A stretch of DNA of 64,000 bases from Spirosoma spitsbergense DSM 19989 (GCF_000374085.1 NZ_KB893511.1:263-64262); one strand, 5' to 3'. Shown: positions 24,815 through 33,541, numbered from the stretch's first letter. The notes: generated by a model from the letters alone, not told the origin. Numbers and translations: made by a program.

Positions 24815-26170
24815 CTAAGGCCTTATCAGCGTGCCATCCATTTTTCGCACCTGCCAGTTGGATTTGGTGCCGATGGGGTACTTGGCGGCTTCTTTTTCAT
24901 TGATGTCCACACCCAGGCCCGGTACTTCGTTTACCGACATATAGCCTTTGTTCATGGTGGGGCAACCGCTGAAAACTTCCTGCATTTTGTCGGAAAAACT
25001 GACTGCTTCCTGAATGCCGAAGTTCCAGATGGCCAGGTCGATGTGGGCGTGGGCCGAGTGCCCCACCGGCGATACGTCGCCGGGGCCATGCCAGGCGGTG
25101 CGGACGTTGAAGAACTCACCCAGCCGGGCTATTTTCATGGCGGGAGTAATGCCGCCAATCTGCGAGACGTGGCACCGGATGAAATCGAACAGTCGGTTCA
25201 CCATTGGTTCTTTAAACTCGTTGATGTTGTTGAACAGCTCACCCATGGCAATGGGCACCGTGGTCGACTGGCGCAACTGTTGGAACCACTCCATGTTTTC
25301 GGGCGAGAAGGGGTCTTCGATGAAGAAAGGCCGGTAGTCTTCCAGTTTCTTGATCATGTTGATGGCTTCCATTGGCTGCACCCGCTCGTGGATGTCGTGG
25401 AGCAGTTCAATTTCGTCGCCACACGCTTTCCTGACCACCTCGAACATCTTCGGTACCGATTTCAGGTAGAGCGGTACGTTCATGTAGTTGTCGGTTTCGC
25501 CCCCGAAGTTGGCTGCTTTGAAGTCGGGTTTATCGGCGGTGGCGCCAACGGCTCCGTAGCCGCCCTGCTGAATGCGGATGTGCCGGAAACCGCGCTCCAT
25601 AATCTTCTTCACATCCTCGGCCACGGCTTCGGGTGTGTTGCCGTTGGCATGGGTGTAGCACGGAATGGCAAAGCGGGATTTCCCCCCCAGCAGCTGATAA
25701 ACTGGCATGTTGGCCCGTTTGCCTTTAATGTCCCACAAGGCCTGGTCCAGTCCGCTGAGGGCATTGTTGAGCACGGGGCCGTTGCGCCAGTAGGAACTGA
25801 CGTACACGCCATTCCACATGTCTTCGATATTATCCACGTCTTTTCCGACGCAGAAGTCGTTGAGGTATGCGTTGATGGCCGTAACAACGGCCACTGCCCG
25901 CTGGGTAAACGTAGCGCAGCCTAAGCCGTACAGGCCCGGCTCTGTGGTTTCCACTTTCACCACAATCAGGTTGGAGCCCTGCGGGGCGGTGGCAATGGCT
26001 TTCACGCTCTTGATTTTGACAGGCGCCAGCCCTTTGGCGTATTGGGGCGTACTTCGCTGTTCGCGCGCTTCGGCGGTAGAGAGGCCGCCAAACAGGTTCA
26101 ACGCTCCGGCTGAGGAGCCCAGGCCAAGCAGTTTGAGGGTATTACGACGGGAGAGTTCGGGGTTATTCAT
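24815..26170 (-). CDS. Mandelate racemase/muconate lactonizing family dehydratase (RspA/ManD-like) with Tat signal
   Basis: A 451-residue enolase-superfamily enzyme of the mannonate/gluconate dehydratase (RspA-ManD) type. The catalytic frame is D259 and H261 in HDIHERVQP, E285 in IEDPFSPEN, E311 in GELFNN and H361 in AWHGPGDVSPVG. It begins with SRRNTLKLLG and a hydrophobic stretch ending TAEA, a twin-arginine signal. The ATG at 26170 is chosen because it places this signal at the N-terminus; the longer ORF reads through a hairpin. It is inferred to dehydrate a second aldonate (mannonate, gluconate or similar) in the periplasm. Exact substrate unknown. Confidence 0.85.
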   Translation of the reverse strand: MNNPELSRRNTLKLLGLGSSAGALNLFGGLSTAEAREQRSTPQYAKGLAPVKIKSVKAIATAPQGSNLIVVKVETTEPGLYGLGCATFTQRAVAVVTAINAYLNDFCVGKDVDNIEDMWNGVYVSSYWRNGPVLNNALSGLDQALWDIKGKRANMPVYQLLGGKSRFAIPCYTHANGNTPEAVAEDVKKIMERGFRHIRIQQGGYGAVGATADKPDFKAANFGGETDNYMNVPLYLKSVPKMFEVVRKACGDEIELLHDIHERVQPMEAINMIKKLEDYRPFFIEDPFSPENMEWFQQLRQSTTVPIAMGELFNNINEFKEPMVNRLFDFIRCHVSQIGGITPAMKIARLGEFFNVRTAWHGPGDVSPVGHSAHAHIDLAIWNFGIQEAVSFSDKMQEVFSGCPTMNKGYMSVNEVPGLGVDINEKEAAKYPIGTKSNWQVRKMDGTLIRP

Positions 26171-26201
26171 GGTTTGTTTAGGGTTTATACTGTACGGTTT
26201 A

Positions 26202-26263
26202 TGGGTGCGTGGTGCGGCTTTACAGCCGATGAACTTGTATACACTGACCGCACCACGCACCCA
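26202..26263 (-). promoter_or_regulatory. 16-bp hairpin after susD
   Basis: Exact 16-base arms (TGGGTGCGTGGTGCGG and its reverse complement) flank a 30-base loop, just after the susD stop at 26276 and upstream of the dehydratase start at 26170. As at 18827-18860, a strong stem without a clear U-run separates a SusC/SusD pair from enzymes downstream. It is inferred to uncouple abundant SusCD mRNA from the enzyme part by stabilising its 3-prime end or by partial termination. Confidence 0.7.
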
Positions 26264-26275
26264 CAAACTTTTTAC

Positions 26276-27808
26276 TTATTTATCCCACCACACGCGGGTA
26301 TCCAGATCATTGGGTCCCTGCCGCTTGACGGCCTCGTTTAGCTGGGCTGAGTTGACCACAATCTCACTATCGGGATAGGGCAGCCGACGGATGAAATCAC
26401 CTTTGATCTCGGAGCCGGGGTAGGGGTTTTTCGTCAACGCCGGGAAGCCACTGCGCCGGAAGTTAGCCCAGGCTTCGGAGCCATCCAGGAAGGACGCTAC
26501 CCAGTACTGCGTGTTGATTTGCTCCAGCGCTTTGCCCATATCCAGCGGATGGGTGTCCAGGTAAGCTTTGATGGCGGCTTCCGGAACCGGGCTTTTGTAC
26601 GACGCCATCTGCTCCATATTGGCCCGAATGCCCTTCGCAAAATAGTCGGCTGCCATACCGGTTACCCAGCCGCGCACGGCAGCTTCGGCCAGCAGCAACT
26701 GCACCTGGGCGTAGGTGATGTGAAATTCGGGCGCGTCCAGGGCCAGTACCGTGGCCAGGTTGACCTGCGAGTAATCCCATAAACTCGCCACGCCGTTTGC
26801 TGCGAAGGTGGACGTTATCGTTACGTCATTATAGCCCACGGGCATCCCTATCTGCACCGCAGGGTCCGACGATGCGCGTGCCGCTACCTGTTCGGGCCCG
26901 CCCTTGGCCCCCACATAGCGCACCGCAAACACGGGCAAGCGGGGGTCGTTGTTATTTTTCAGGTAATTCACAAACGGCGCCGTGAGGTAGAAATTGGTTT
27001 TCTCCCGGGCGGCCAGGTGGTTGGCAATGTAGTTGTTGTAAATGGCCGTGTGCCGGATAATGGAGTTGTCGGCGTTGGACTGGAACACCCCGCCCGCAAC
27101 GGCTTTCTTGACATAGGCCTGCCCCGTTGTGCCATCCACTTTGGTCAGGCGCATGGCGGCCCGGAGCATGAACGAATAGCCGAGTTTTTTCCAGTTGGCC
27201 ACATTCCCCCCGTACAGGATATCCGTCACAACCGCAGGCTGCTTCGGGTCGAGGGCGGCCGATGCTTCTTCCAGTTCCTTCAGGATGTCTTTATAAATGT
27301 CCTGCTGCGGGTCGTATTTGGGCGTGATAATCTCCGTAGTGTACCCCTGCCCGGCCTCTGTATACGGAATGTCCCCGTAGGTATCGGTCAGAATCATGAA
27401 GGCGTATGCTTTCCAGATACGGGCCGCGTTGTAGGTGTTTACCTGGAGCGGGTCGCCTTTGGTCTGGTCCAGCACGGCAATCAACTGCTTCACGACGTTG
27501 CGGTAGAAATTAGTCCAGACCAGGGGCGTGTTGCCGTTGTTATTCTGGTTGTAATTTCCGCCCGACAGCGAACTGCCGTAGGGCGTAATAATCTGCTGCA
27601 CAATGGGAAGCGTGTAGGTCAGCATGCCCAGCGTAGAACCACCGTCGAGGTAGGTAGTGCTCACGATCGCTTTGTTCAACACTAATGATGGAGCCAGGGA
27701 AGTAGGGTCCACTTTGTTCGTATTGAGTTCGGTAAAGCCGTCGTCGCAGGCTGTCAGCAGACTCAGCGACAGGACGAGACCAAACAGGTATTTGAGGTTT
27801 GTTTTCAT
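26276..27808 (-). CDS. SusD/RagB family outer membrane lipoprotein
   Basis: A 510-residue SusD-like lipoprotein of the SusD-like-2 type. Lipobox LSLLTAC; then NTNKVDPTSLAPSLVLNKAI, AARIWKAYAFMILTDTYGDIPY and WKKLGYSFMLRAAMRL; C-terminal GSEAWANFRRSGFPAL and PGSEIKGDFIRRLPYPDSE are typical. The ATG at 27808 starts the lipoprotein signal; the longer ORF runs into an intergenic inverted repeat. It partners the SusC gene 113 bases upstream. The substrate is inferred from context as a saccharide that feeds the aldonate pathway. Confidence 0.92.
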   Translation of the reverse strand: MKTNLKYLFGLVLSLSLLTACDDGFTELNTNKVDPTSLAPSLVLNKAIVSTTYLDGGSTLGMLTYTLPIVQQIITPYGSSLSGGNYNQNNNGNTPLVWTNFYRNVVKQLIAVLDQTKGDPLQVNTYNAARIWKAYAFMILTDTYGDIPYTEAGQGYTTEIITPKYDPQQDIYKDILKELEEASAALDPKQPAVVTDILYGGNVANWKKLGYSFMLRAAMRLTKVDGTTGQAYVKKAVAGGVFQSNADNSIIRHTAIYNNYIANHLAAREKTNFYLTAPFVNYLKNNNDPRLPVFAVRYVGAKGGPEQVAARASSDPAVQIGMPVGYNDVTITSTFAANGVASLWDYSQVNLATVLALDAPEFHITYAQVQLLLAEAAVRGWVTGMAADYFAKGIRANMEQMASYKSPVPEAAIKAYLDTHPLDMGKALEQINTQYWVASFLDGSEAWANFRRSGFPALTKNPYPGSEIKGDFIRRLPYPDSEIVVNSAQLNEAVKRQGPNDLDTRVWWDK

Positions 27809-27824
27809 GATTTTTACTGGCTGG

Positions 27825-27915
27825 GTCAGTAGGTAGTGACTGGTTGTCATGCCTGGTCTACGGCTGGTAATGTCCACAAATGACGATTTATGACAAGCAA
27901 TAACTACCTACTGAC
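27825..27915. repeat. Inverted repeat between susC and susD
   Basis: Arms 27825-27850 and 27890-27915 are reverse complements at about 21 of 26 positions. The outer 13 bases (GTCAGTAGGTAGT) match exactly, and the inner end carries TTGTCAT/ATGACAA. The loop is 39 bases. It resembles the GTCATT elements elsewhere in the window. Lying between a susC and its susD, it would form a stem-loop within the message. Confidence 0.7.
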
Positions 27916-27921
27916 GATTTT

Positions 27922-30900
27922 TTAAAACTTCACATTCAGATTAAATCCGATACTCCGCGTGGGCGGCAGACCCGGCCAGAAATCCAGGCCGACGCCGTTG
28001 TCCGACGATACCAGGGCTTCTTCGGGGTCCATGTTCTCGGTCCATTTCTTGATGATCAGGACGTTGTTGGCTACGGCGTTCAGGCGTAATCCCTTCACGA
28101 AGAAACCGCCGGGTAGTAGTTTGGTGAAATCGTAGCCGAGCGAAATCTGCCGCAGTTTCCAGAAGCCGGCGCTGGTCACAAAATCTTCGTGAATACCCAG
28201 CGGGTTGATGGATTCGTAGAAGGGCTGCACCGCCGTCTGGGTTTTGTTGACTTCCCCGTTCGCGTTTACCCCGTCGCCAATCACAAAGCCCACATCGCGG
28301 CCCGGCAGAGTTCGCTTCGAAAGACCGTGCCGCATGTAGTTGATATTTCGACCCGCAATCATGTTGAAGCCCAGTTTGAAGTCGATCAGAACTGACAACG
28401 ACAGGCCCTTGTAGGCGAACGTGTTGGTGATACCGCCGAAATATTTGGGCAGGGCATTCCCCACGTTCTGGAGGGTGTTGTTCCGCAGGGGTAACCCACT
28501 CCGGGCATCGAATACCTGACGGCCCTGGGCATCGCGCAGGTATTTAAACGTATATAACTGGCCGAGTGGTTTGCCCACCACCATGTTCAGCGTCCGGCCC
28601 CCGCCCCCGCCAACAGTAATGACCGAATCGCCCGGCGACAGCCCCAACTGCAGTACTTTAGAAGTGTTATAGGAGGCATTGGCACTCACATCCCAGCGGA
28701 ACGAACCGGTGGTAACGGGCGAAAACGTCAGCAACACCTCCAGCCCCTGGTTCATGCTCCGGCCCACATTGATGAGTTTGCTGGTGTAGGACGAGGCATC
28801 CGAAATCTGGGCCGCCAGAATCTGGTCGTCCGTGGTTTTGTGGTAATAGGTAAAATCAAAACCTACCTTGTTCTGGAACAGCTTCAGCTCAAGGCCCACT
28901 TCGGCTTCCTGAATGCGGAGCGGACGCAGGTTTTTGTTGGGCACCACGCTGGCATTGATTCCCCCCAGCGGCACAAGCGCACCCGACGGGTTAGGAAACG
29001 GGTTGTTGTCAACGGCATAATACAGAGCATTGGAATAGGGGTTCACGTTGTCTGAACCCACCTGCGCGTAAGCCGCCCGCAACTTTCCGAATGTCAGCCA
29101 CGATGGCATGTTGTCGAAGGCCTGTGAGAACACAAAACTACCCGTAACGGATGGGTACAGAATGCTGCGATTTTCGGGAGCCAGCGTCGAAAACCAATCG
29201 TTTCGGGCCGTGGCGCTCAGGTACAGAAACTCTTTGTAGGAGATGGTAGCGGCCCCAAAGAGCGAGTTAATTTTCTTCTCGGCCAACTGGTAGATGGGAT
29301 TTTTAATCCGCCCATTGGCTACCGTATACAAGCCCGGCTGCACAAAATCCTGCACCGTCACGCTGTTGTAATCATTGCGGGCGTAGCGGGCATTGCCACC
29401 TAGGGTCACATCCACGCCAATCTTTCCGAACGTTTTGTTGAAGCCCAGAATAAAGTCGAGGTTTCGCTCCAGATTCTGGCGCACATCCTGCGTATAAGAC
29501 CCGTTCACGTAGCCAACGGGGGCTCTCGGGATGGGGGCGTAGCCGTTGGGGATGTTGTAGTCCTGATTCCGTATGTAGGAGTCTTGGGCCAGGCGTCCCT
29601 GCAGGTAAAGCCAGTCGGTAAACTGGTATTTTAGGGCAATATTGCCAAAAAGCCGGTCGCGGTTGATGGTCTCGAAGTGCCGGTTCATGGAATAGTACGG
29701 ATTGTTGCGCACCAGAAAGCGGGAAAATACAAACTCATCGCCGTTGGCTTCGGTCTGATTGTCGCGCAGGGCCTCGAAGGGCATGGAGTTGGCCAGCGTG
29801 AAGACGACGGTCGAGACCGAAAAATCCTGGGTGTTCAGCTGGGGCGGGTTAATGTTATTCTCCTTCGAGTAATTGATGTTGCCCGACGCGGTCAGCCGGC
29901 TGGTGATGTTCTGGGTGAAGCCGAGGTTAATCACCTTCCGGTTAAAGGTGTTGTTCTCCATGATTCCCTTGCTGTCGGTATTGCCGAAGGAAAGGCTAAA
30001 CCCGCCGTTTTGCCCGTTATTGGACACCGTAACGGTATTGGTGAAGTTGGTGCCCACGCGGTAAAACTTTTTCACGCGGTTGTAAACCGGCTCATAAGGG
30101 TACGTCTTGTTATCGAACAGCACCTGCGTCATGCCCGGCTGAAACTTCTCGCCAAAACTCCAGACCCCCGATGTGGGTCTGGTCGTTGTGGGTCGTTTGC
30201 CCCCTTCGCCCTGCCCGTATTCGTACTGAAAATCGGTGAAATCCAAAGGCGTGTCGGTGGTGAAGTTTGCGTTGTAGGTAACACCAAACCCTTTGCCGCT
30301 TCCCCGGTTTTTGGTCGTAATCATCACCACGCCGTCTTTGGCGCGGGAGCCATACAGAGCGGCAGCCGTGGCTCCTTTCAGCACGGTCATGGTTTCGATA
30401 TCGTCGGGGTTGATGCTGCTCAGGCCATCGCCCCCGTCGGAACTGTTGGCAGCCCGCGAGCCGAAATCCCCGCCCAGGGCGTAGTTGGAGTTATCGATCG
30501 GTACGCCGTTTACCACAATCAGCGGGGAGTTGTTGCCGCTAAACGACGACTGCCCCCGAATACGAATTTTAGCCGTTCCGGCGGGGCCGGTTCCCATTGT
30601 GGTAATGTTCACGCCCGCCATTTTACCCTGCAACCCGCTCACAAAGTTAGGCGTGCGGTTCACGTTGATCTGTTCGGCGTTGACCGTTGCCGTGGCGTAG
30701 CCCAGCGTTTTGGATTCGCGTTTGATACCCAGGGCGGTAACGATTACCTCGTCGATCGCCTGGGCATCTTCCACTAATTTTACGTCGATAATGGAGCGGT
30801 TGTTGACCGGCACCGTTTGACTGAGGTAGCTGATGTACGAAAAAACCAGCGACGCATTGCCGGGCGCGTTGATGGTGTACTTCCCATCGGCATCGGTCGT

Positions 30901-31053
30901 GGTACCGGTGGTGGTGCCTCCCACCAGTACGTTTACGCCCGGCAATCCCTGGTTATCGGCTCCGGTAACCATGCCGGTAACGCGGTTTGTCTGGGCGTAT
31001 CCAAAGCCCACACATAGCAGCAACAAGACTAGTAATCCAGTAAACTTTTTCAT
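27922..31053 (-). CDS. SusC/RagA TonB-linked outer membrane transporter
   Basis: A 1043-residue SusC-family transporter. Signal peptide (about 1-20), carboxypeptidase-like domain (VTGMVTGADNQGLPGVNVLV), plug start (AIDEVIVTALGIKRESKTLGYA), SGLQGKMAGVNI, KIRIRGQSSFSG, TMTVLKGATAAALYGSRAKDGV, and a barrel ending RSIGFNLNVKF. The order and length match the family. It is the first transporter of the locus. A LacI-type palindrome lies 17 bases upstream of its ATG, so it is likely regulated by the adjacent LacI protein. Confidence 0.94.
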   Translation of the reverse strand: MKKFTGLLVLLLLCVGFGYAQTNRVTGMVTGADNQGLPGVNVLVGGTTTGTTTDADGKYTINAPGNASLVFSYISYLSQTVPVNNRSIIDVKLVEDAQAIDEVIVTALGIKRESKTLGYATATVNAEQINVNRTPNFVSGLQGKMAGVNITTMGTGPAGTAKIRIRGQSSFSGNNSPLIVVNGVPIDNSNYALGGDFGSRAANSSDGGDGLSSINPDDIETMTVLKGATAAALYGSRAKDGVVMITTKNRGSGKGFGVTYNANFTTDTPLDFTDFQYEYGQGEGGKRPTTTRPTSGVWSFGEKFQPGMTQVLFDNKTYPYEPVYNRVKKFYRVGTNFTNTVTVSNNGQNGGFSLSFGNTDSKGIMENNTFNRKVINLGFTQNITSRLTASGNINYSKENNINPPQLNTQDFSVSTVVFTLANSMPFEALRDNQTEANGDEFVFSRFLVRNNPYYSMNRHFETINRDRLFGNIALKYQFTDWLYLQGRLAQDSYIRNQDYNIPNGYAPIPRAPVGYVNGSYTQDVRQNLERNLDFILGFNKTFGKIGVDVTLGGNARYARNDYNSVTVQDFVQPGLYTVANGRIKNPIYQLAEKKINSLFGAATISYKEFLYLSATARNDWFSTLAPENRSILYPSVTGSFVFSQAFDNMPSWLTFGKLRAAYAQVGSDNVNPYSNALYYAVDNNPFPNPSGALVPLGGINASVVPNKNLRPLRIQEAEVGLELKLFQNKVGFDFTYYHKTTDDQILAAQISDASSYTSKLINVGRSMNQGLEVLLTFSPVTTGSFRWDVSANASYNTSKVLQLGLSPGDSVITVGGGGGRTLNMVVGKPLGQLYTFKYLRDAQGRQVFDARSGLPLRNNTLQNVGNALPKYFGGITNTFAYKGLSLSVLIDFKLGFNMIAGRNINYMRHGLSKRTLPGRDVGFVIGDGVNANGEVNKTQTAVQPFYESINPLGIHEDFVTSAGFWKLRQISLGYDFTKLLPGGFFVKGLRLNAVANNVLIIKKWTENMDPEEALVSSDNGVGLDFWPGLPPTRSIGFNLNVKF

Positions 31054-31069
31054 GGGTACAGGGTATTTG

Positions 31070-31084
31070 GTTTAACGGTTAAAC
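31070..31084. promoter_or_regulatory. LacI-type operator upstream of susC
   Basis: GTTTAACGGTTAAAC is a 15-base palindrome with perfect 7-base arms around a central G. It lies 17-31 bases upstream of the susC ATG at 31053. It resembles the sites at 32427-32442 and 33523-33538 but is one base shorter at the centre. LacI-family proteins bind such palindromes, and a LacI gene lies 1.4 kb upstream on the same strand. The assignment is inferred. Confidence 0.6.
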
Positions 31085-31157
31085 GTGTTTGGTTTACGGT
31101 GGCGCGGGGCGCTTCCTGCCTGATGCGTACCTTCAGCCCGCTCTGTGATACCGAAGT

Positions 31158-32402
31158 TTACCAGTTATGAATGGCTCCGTCGGGGCTCTTCAGAATGGGG
31201 TGCGGGTACTTTGTATTCTCGCTTACTTCCAGTACGAGCGTGGCTTTCTTCGGGTCGAATTTTACGCCCAGGCCCGGTTCGGGATTAAGGTAGAGTTTGC
31301 CGTTTTTGAACTGGATAAAATCTTCATTGAAGTAAGCCGGGCGTTCGGGTTCGCCCCCGCCCAGTTCCATCAGGCAACGCATGGGGCTGCTGGATCCCAA
31401 CGTGTGCACCAGGGCAGCCGTTGACAGCGGGCCGGTAAAGTGCGGAATCATACCTACATAGTGCGTTTCGCACAGAGAAGCCAGCTTCTTGAACTCCGAG
31501 ATGCCGCCCGTGTTGGGCAGCGTAAAGCGGGTGTAGTCAATAAGCCGGTTCTCGATCAGCTCATTCGAGTCCCACCGGTCACCGAATTGCTCACCCACGG
31601 CGATTGGGACGGTGGTCATACTGCGCACGGTTTTGTAAACCGCCGGGTTCTCCGAACGGATAATGTCTTCCACGAAATACGGCTCCAGGTTTTCGAGGGC
31701 GCGGCATATTTTTACCCCTTCGGTGGTATCAAAGCGGGTGTGGAGGTCAACGGCCCAGTTGCCGCCCCCGCCCACAGCCGCGTCGATGCGTTTGCATAAG
31801 TCGATGGTCTTTTTGGCATTTTCGTAGTAATCAAAGGGTTCGGTACCGTTGCCACCGGTGGGGCCAATGCGGTAGGCCCGCAGGCCGGCTTTGATGCAGT
31901 CCTGCGCCCGACCTTCTTCGGTGGTGGCTTTCGAAGCCCGGAACCCGGTGGCGTAGCACTCGATGTAATCCCGCGTGGCTCCGCCGAGGAGTTCATAGAC
32001 TGGCACACCGAGGGCTTTTCCTTTCAAATCCCACAGCGCCATATCGATAGCTCCCTGGGCGTGAATTTTCTCGCGGCCCGGCGGGTAAAACATGCCCCGG
32101 TAGAGCCGCTGCCAGATGTCTTCGATGCGAAATGGATTCTCGCCGATAATCATCTGCGCCAGTTGTTCCACCATGTCTCTGGAGCCGCCCTCGCCAATGC
32201 CCACAATGCCCCCATCGGTCTGAATCTCGACAATGCCACGCGCCTGGTTGAAAAGCGGCTTGTTGTAACCGGGGGCAGCATAGTACCGGATTTTAGTGAT
32301 TTTAAGTTTGGGCGGTGCAGTCGCGGCCGATAGTAGCGGAAGACCGGTTAGAGCCGCCGTTGAGCCAAGCAGGGCTGATTGTAAAAAACGTCTTCGTTGC
32401 AT
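31158..32402 (-). CDS. Mandelate racemase/muconate lactonizing family enzyme with Tat signal
   Basis: A 414-residue enolase-superfamily enzyme. It starts MQRRRFLQSALLG and continues to LLSAATA, a twin-arginine signal. The barrel holds D219 and H221 in AVDLHTRFD, E245 in YFVEDIIRSE, E271 in AVGEQFG and H321 in MIPHFTGPL, the MR/MLE acid/base and metal residues. It is inferred to dehydrate, or less likely epimerise, a sugar acid in the periplasm. It is the first structural gene after lacI, with a LacI-type operator 25 bases upstream of its start. The substrate is undefined. Confidence 0.82.
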   Translation of the reverse strand: MQRRRFLQSALLGSTAALTGLPLLSAATAPPKLKITKIRYYAAPGYNKPLFNQARGIVEIQTDGGIVGIGEGGSRDMVEQLAQMIIGENPFRIEDIWQRLYRGMFYPPGREKIHAQGAIDMALWDLKGKALGVPVYELLGGATRDYIECYATGFRASKATTEEGRAQDCIKAGLRAYRIGPTGGNGTEPFDYYENAKKTIDLCKRIDAAVGGGGNWAVDLHTRFDTTEGVKICRALENLEPYFVEDIIRSENPAVYKTVRSMTTVPIAVGEQFGDRWDSNELIENRLIDYTRFTLPNTGGISEFKKLASLCETHYVGMIPHFTGPLSTAALVHTLGSSSPMRCLMELGGGEPERPAYFNEDFIQFKNGKLYLNPEPGLGVKFDPKKATLVLEVSENTKYPHPILKSPDGAIHNW

Positions 32403-32426
32403 AGATGTTAGGGTAAGGAATAGTCA

Positions 32427-32442
32427 GCTTAATCGTTTAAGC
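32427..32442. promoter_or_regulatory. LacI-type operator between lacI and dehydratase gene
   Basis: GCTTAATCGTTTAAGC is palindromic at 14 of 16 positions with a central CG, the usual form of LacI-family operators. It lies between the lacI stop (32456) and the dehydratase start (32402). It matches the site in the lacI promoter at GCTTAATCG. Repression of the structural genes by the LacI protein is inferred. Confidence 0.6.
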
Positions 32443-32455
32443 AAATAGGTAAAAT

Positions 32456-33496
32456 CTAGATTTGACGGATAAGTTTTGGTTTCGACGAGTTTCGGGCCAC
32501 CAATTCGGCGTTCATCAGTATCTGTGCGGGTTCTTTGGGAGACTCTTTCAGCTTTTTTACCAGCAGGCTAACAGATGTTTGGCCCAGCAGGTCAATGGGT
32601 TGTTTCAGATAGGTAATAGGGCAGTAATAGAGATCAAAAGCTTCAGCCTGCCCAAAACTGACAATGGCTACATCATCGGGTACGTTCAACTTTTGTTCGT
32701 TCAGGTAAATCAGTCCATTTATAGCTAAACCGTAGGTGGCAAAAATCAGGGCATCAACGGGTTTATCGGTCTTCGTTAATTCATCAATAGCCACCTTTGC
32801 TTCCTGTTCGATGTGAGTAAATCTGATTTTTTTCAGATACCCTTTCTGAAACGGCAGCCCTCCATCCTTCAGCGCGTCCTGATACCCCCGTATCCGCTCC
32901 TGCATGTGAAACATGGCCGATTTGTAGGCAATCATACCAATGCGCCGGTAGCCGTTGGTAATCAGGTGACTGGCTCCATCGTAAGCAGCCCGGTAATGAT
33001 CGGTCGAAACAAAATCAGTTTGCATATCCGGAAAATACCGATCCAGCAGTACAAACGGAATGTTCTTTTCTTTCAGTAACTGCACCTGTTCTGCCGAGTC
33101 TTCGGCCGATACAATAATAAATCCATCCACCTGCCTGTTTATCAATACATTCAGCAAATCCCGCGACTTGTCGGCGTTCTCGTCCGAACTGCCAATAATA
33201 ACCGTATAGCCGTTTCGTTTGGCTTCGTCTTCTACAATCCGGGCAATATTAGCGAAAAAGGGATTCGATATATCGGCGATAATCAGGCCGATGGTCTGCG
33301 TTTTTCCGCTTCGTAAACTCTTCGCTACGTGATTGGGCTGGTAATTCAGGGCAATGGCTATCGCCCTGATTTTAGCGGCAATTTCCGGCCCTACCCGACT
33401 CTCTTTCTCTTTGCCGTTCAGCACATACGATACCAGAGCCGTAGAAACGCCCGCTTCCTGAGCTATATCCTTTAACGACGTCCTTTTTGCACTCAT
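32456..33496 (-). CDS. LacI family transcriptional regulator
   Basis: A 346-residue repressor. The N-terminal helix-turn-helix and hinge (SLKDIAQEAGVSTALVSYVL through NYQPNHVAKSLRSG) are followed by a periplasmic-binding-protein-like effector domain (TIGLIIADISNPFFANI, VDGFIIVSAED, RRIGMIAY, VDALIFATYG, DDVAIVSFGQ). The ATG at 33496 is preferred over a GTG one codon upstream. It is the first gene of the sugar-acid locus. Operator-like palindromes lie in its own promoter, before the first dehydratase and before the first susC, implying autoregulation and control of the locus. A sugar acid or pathway intermediate is the likely inducer (inferred). Confidence 0.92.
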   Translation of the reverse strand: MSAKRTSLKDIAQEAGVSTALVSYVLNGKEKESRVGPEIAAKIRAIAIALNYQPNHVAKSLRSGKTQTIGLIIADISNPFFANIARIVEDEAKRNGYTVIIGSSDENADKSRDLLNVLINRQVDGFIIVSAEDSAEQVQLLKEKNIPFVLLDRYFPDMQTDFVSTDHYRAAYDGASHLITNGYRRIGMIAYKSAMFHMQERIRGYQDALKDGGLPFQKGYLKKIRFTHIEQEAKVAIDELTKTDKPVDALIFATYGLAINGLIYLNEQKLNVPDDVAIVSFGQAEAFDLYYCPITYLKQPIDLLGQTSVSLLVKKLKESPKEPAQILMNAELVARNSSKPKLIRQI

Positions 33497-33513
33497 CACA
33501 TATTAATTATGGA

Positions 33514-33541
33514 CAAACTTATGCTTAATCGGTTAAACAAA
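33514..33541 (-). promoter_or_regulatory. lacI promoter with overlapping LacI-type operator
   Basis: On the minus strand, TAAGTTTG (33514-33521) fits the Bacteroidota -7 box TAnnTTTG, 18 bases before the lacI ATG. A TTTG (33538-33541) lies upstream, with a 16-base spacer that is shorter than the usual 19-21. The imperfect palindrome GCTTAATCGGTTAAAC (33523-33538) fills the space between the boxes, the classical position for a repressor. Autoregulation is inferred. Confidence 0.55.

Noticed and set aside
25043-25924. A 293-codon plus-strand ORF opposite a dehydratase gene
   Set aside because: Antisense shadow of the RspA/ManD-like gene; no independent support.
29677-30777. A 366-codon plus-strand ORF opposite susC
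   Set aside because: It lies entirely antisense to a well-conserved SusC gene, its translation shows no domain, and its composition reflects the other strand's codon use.
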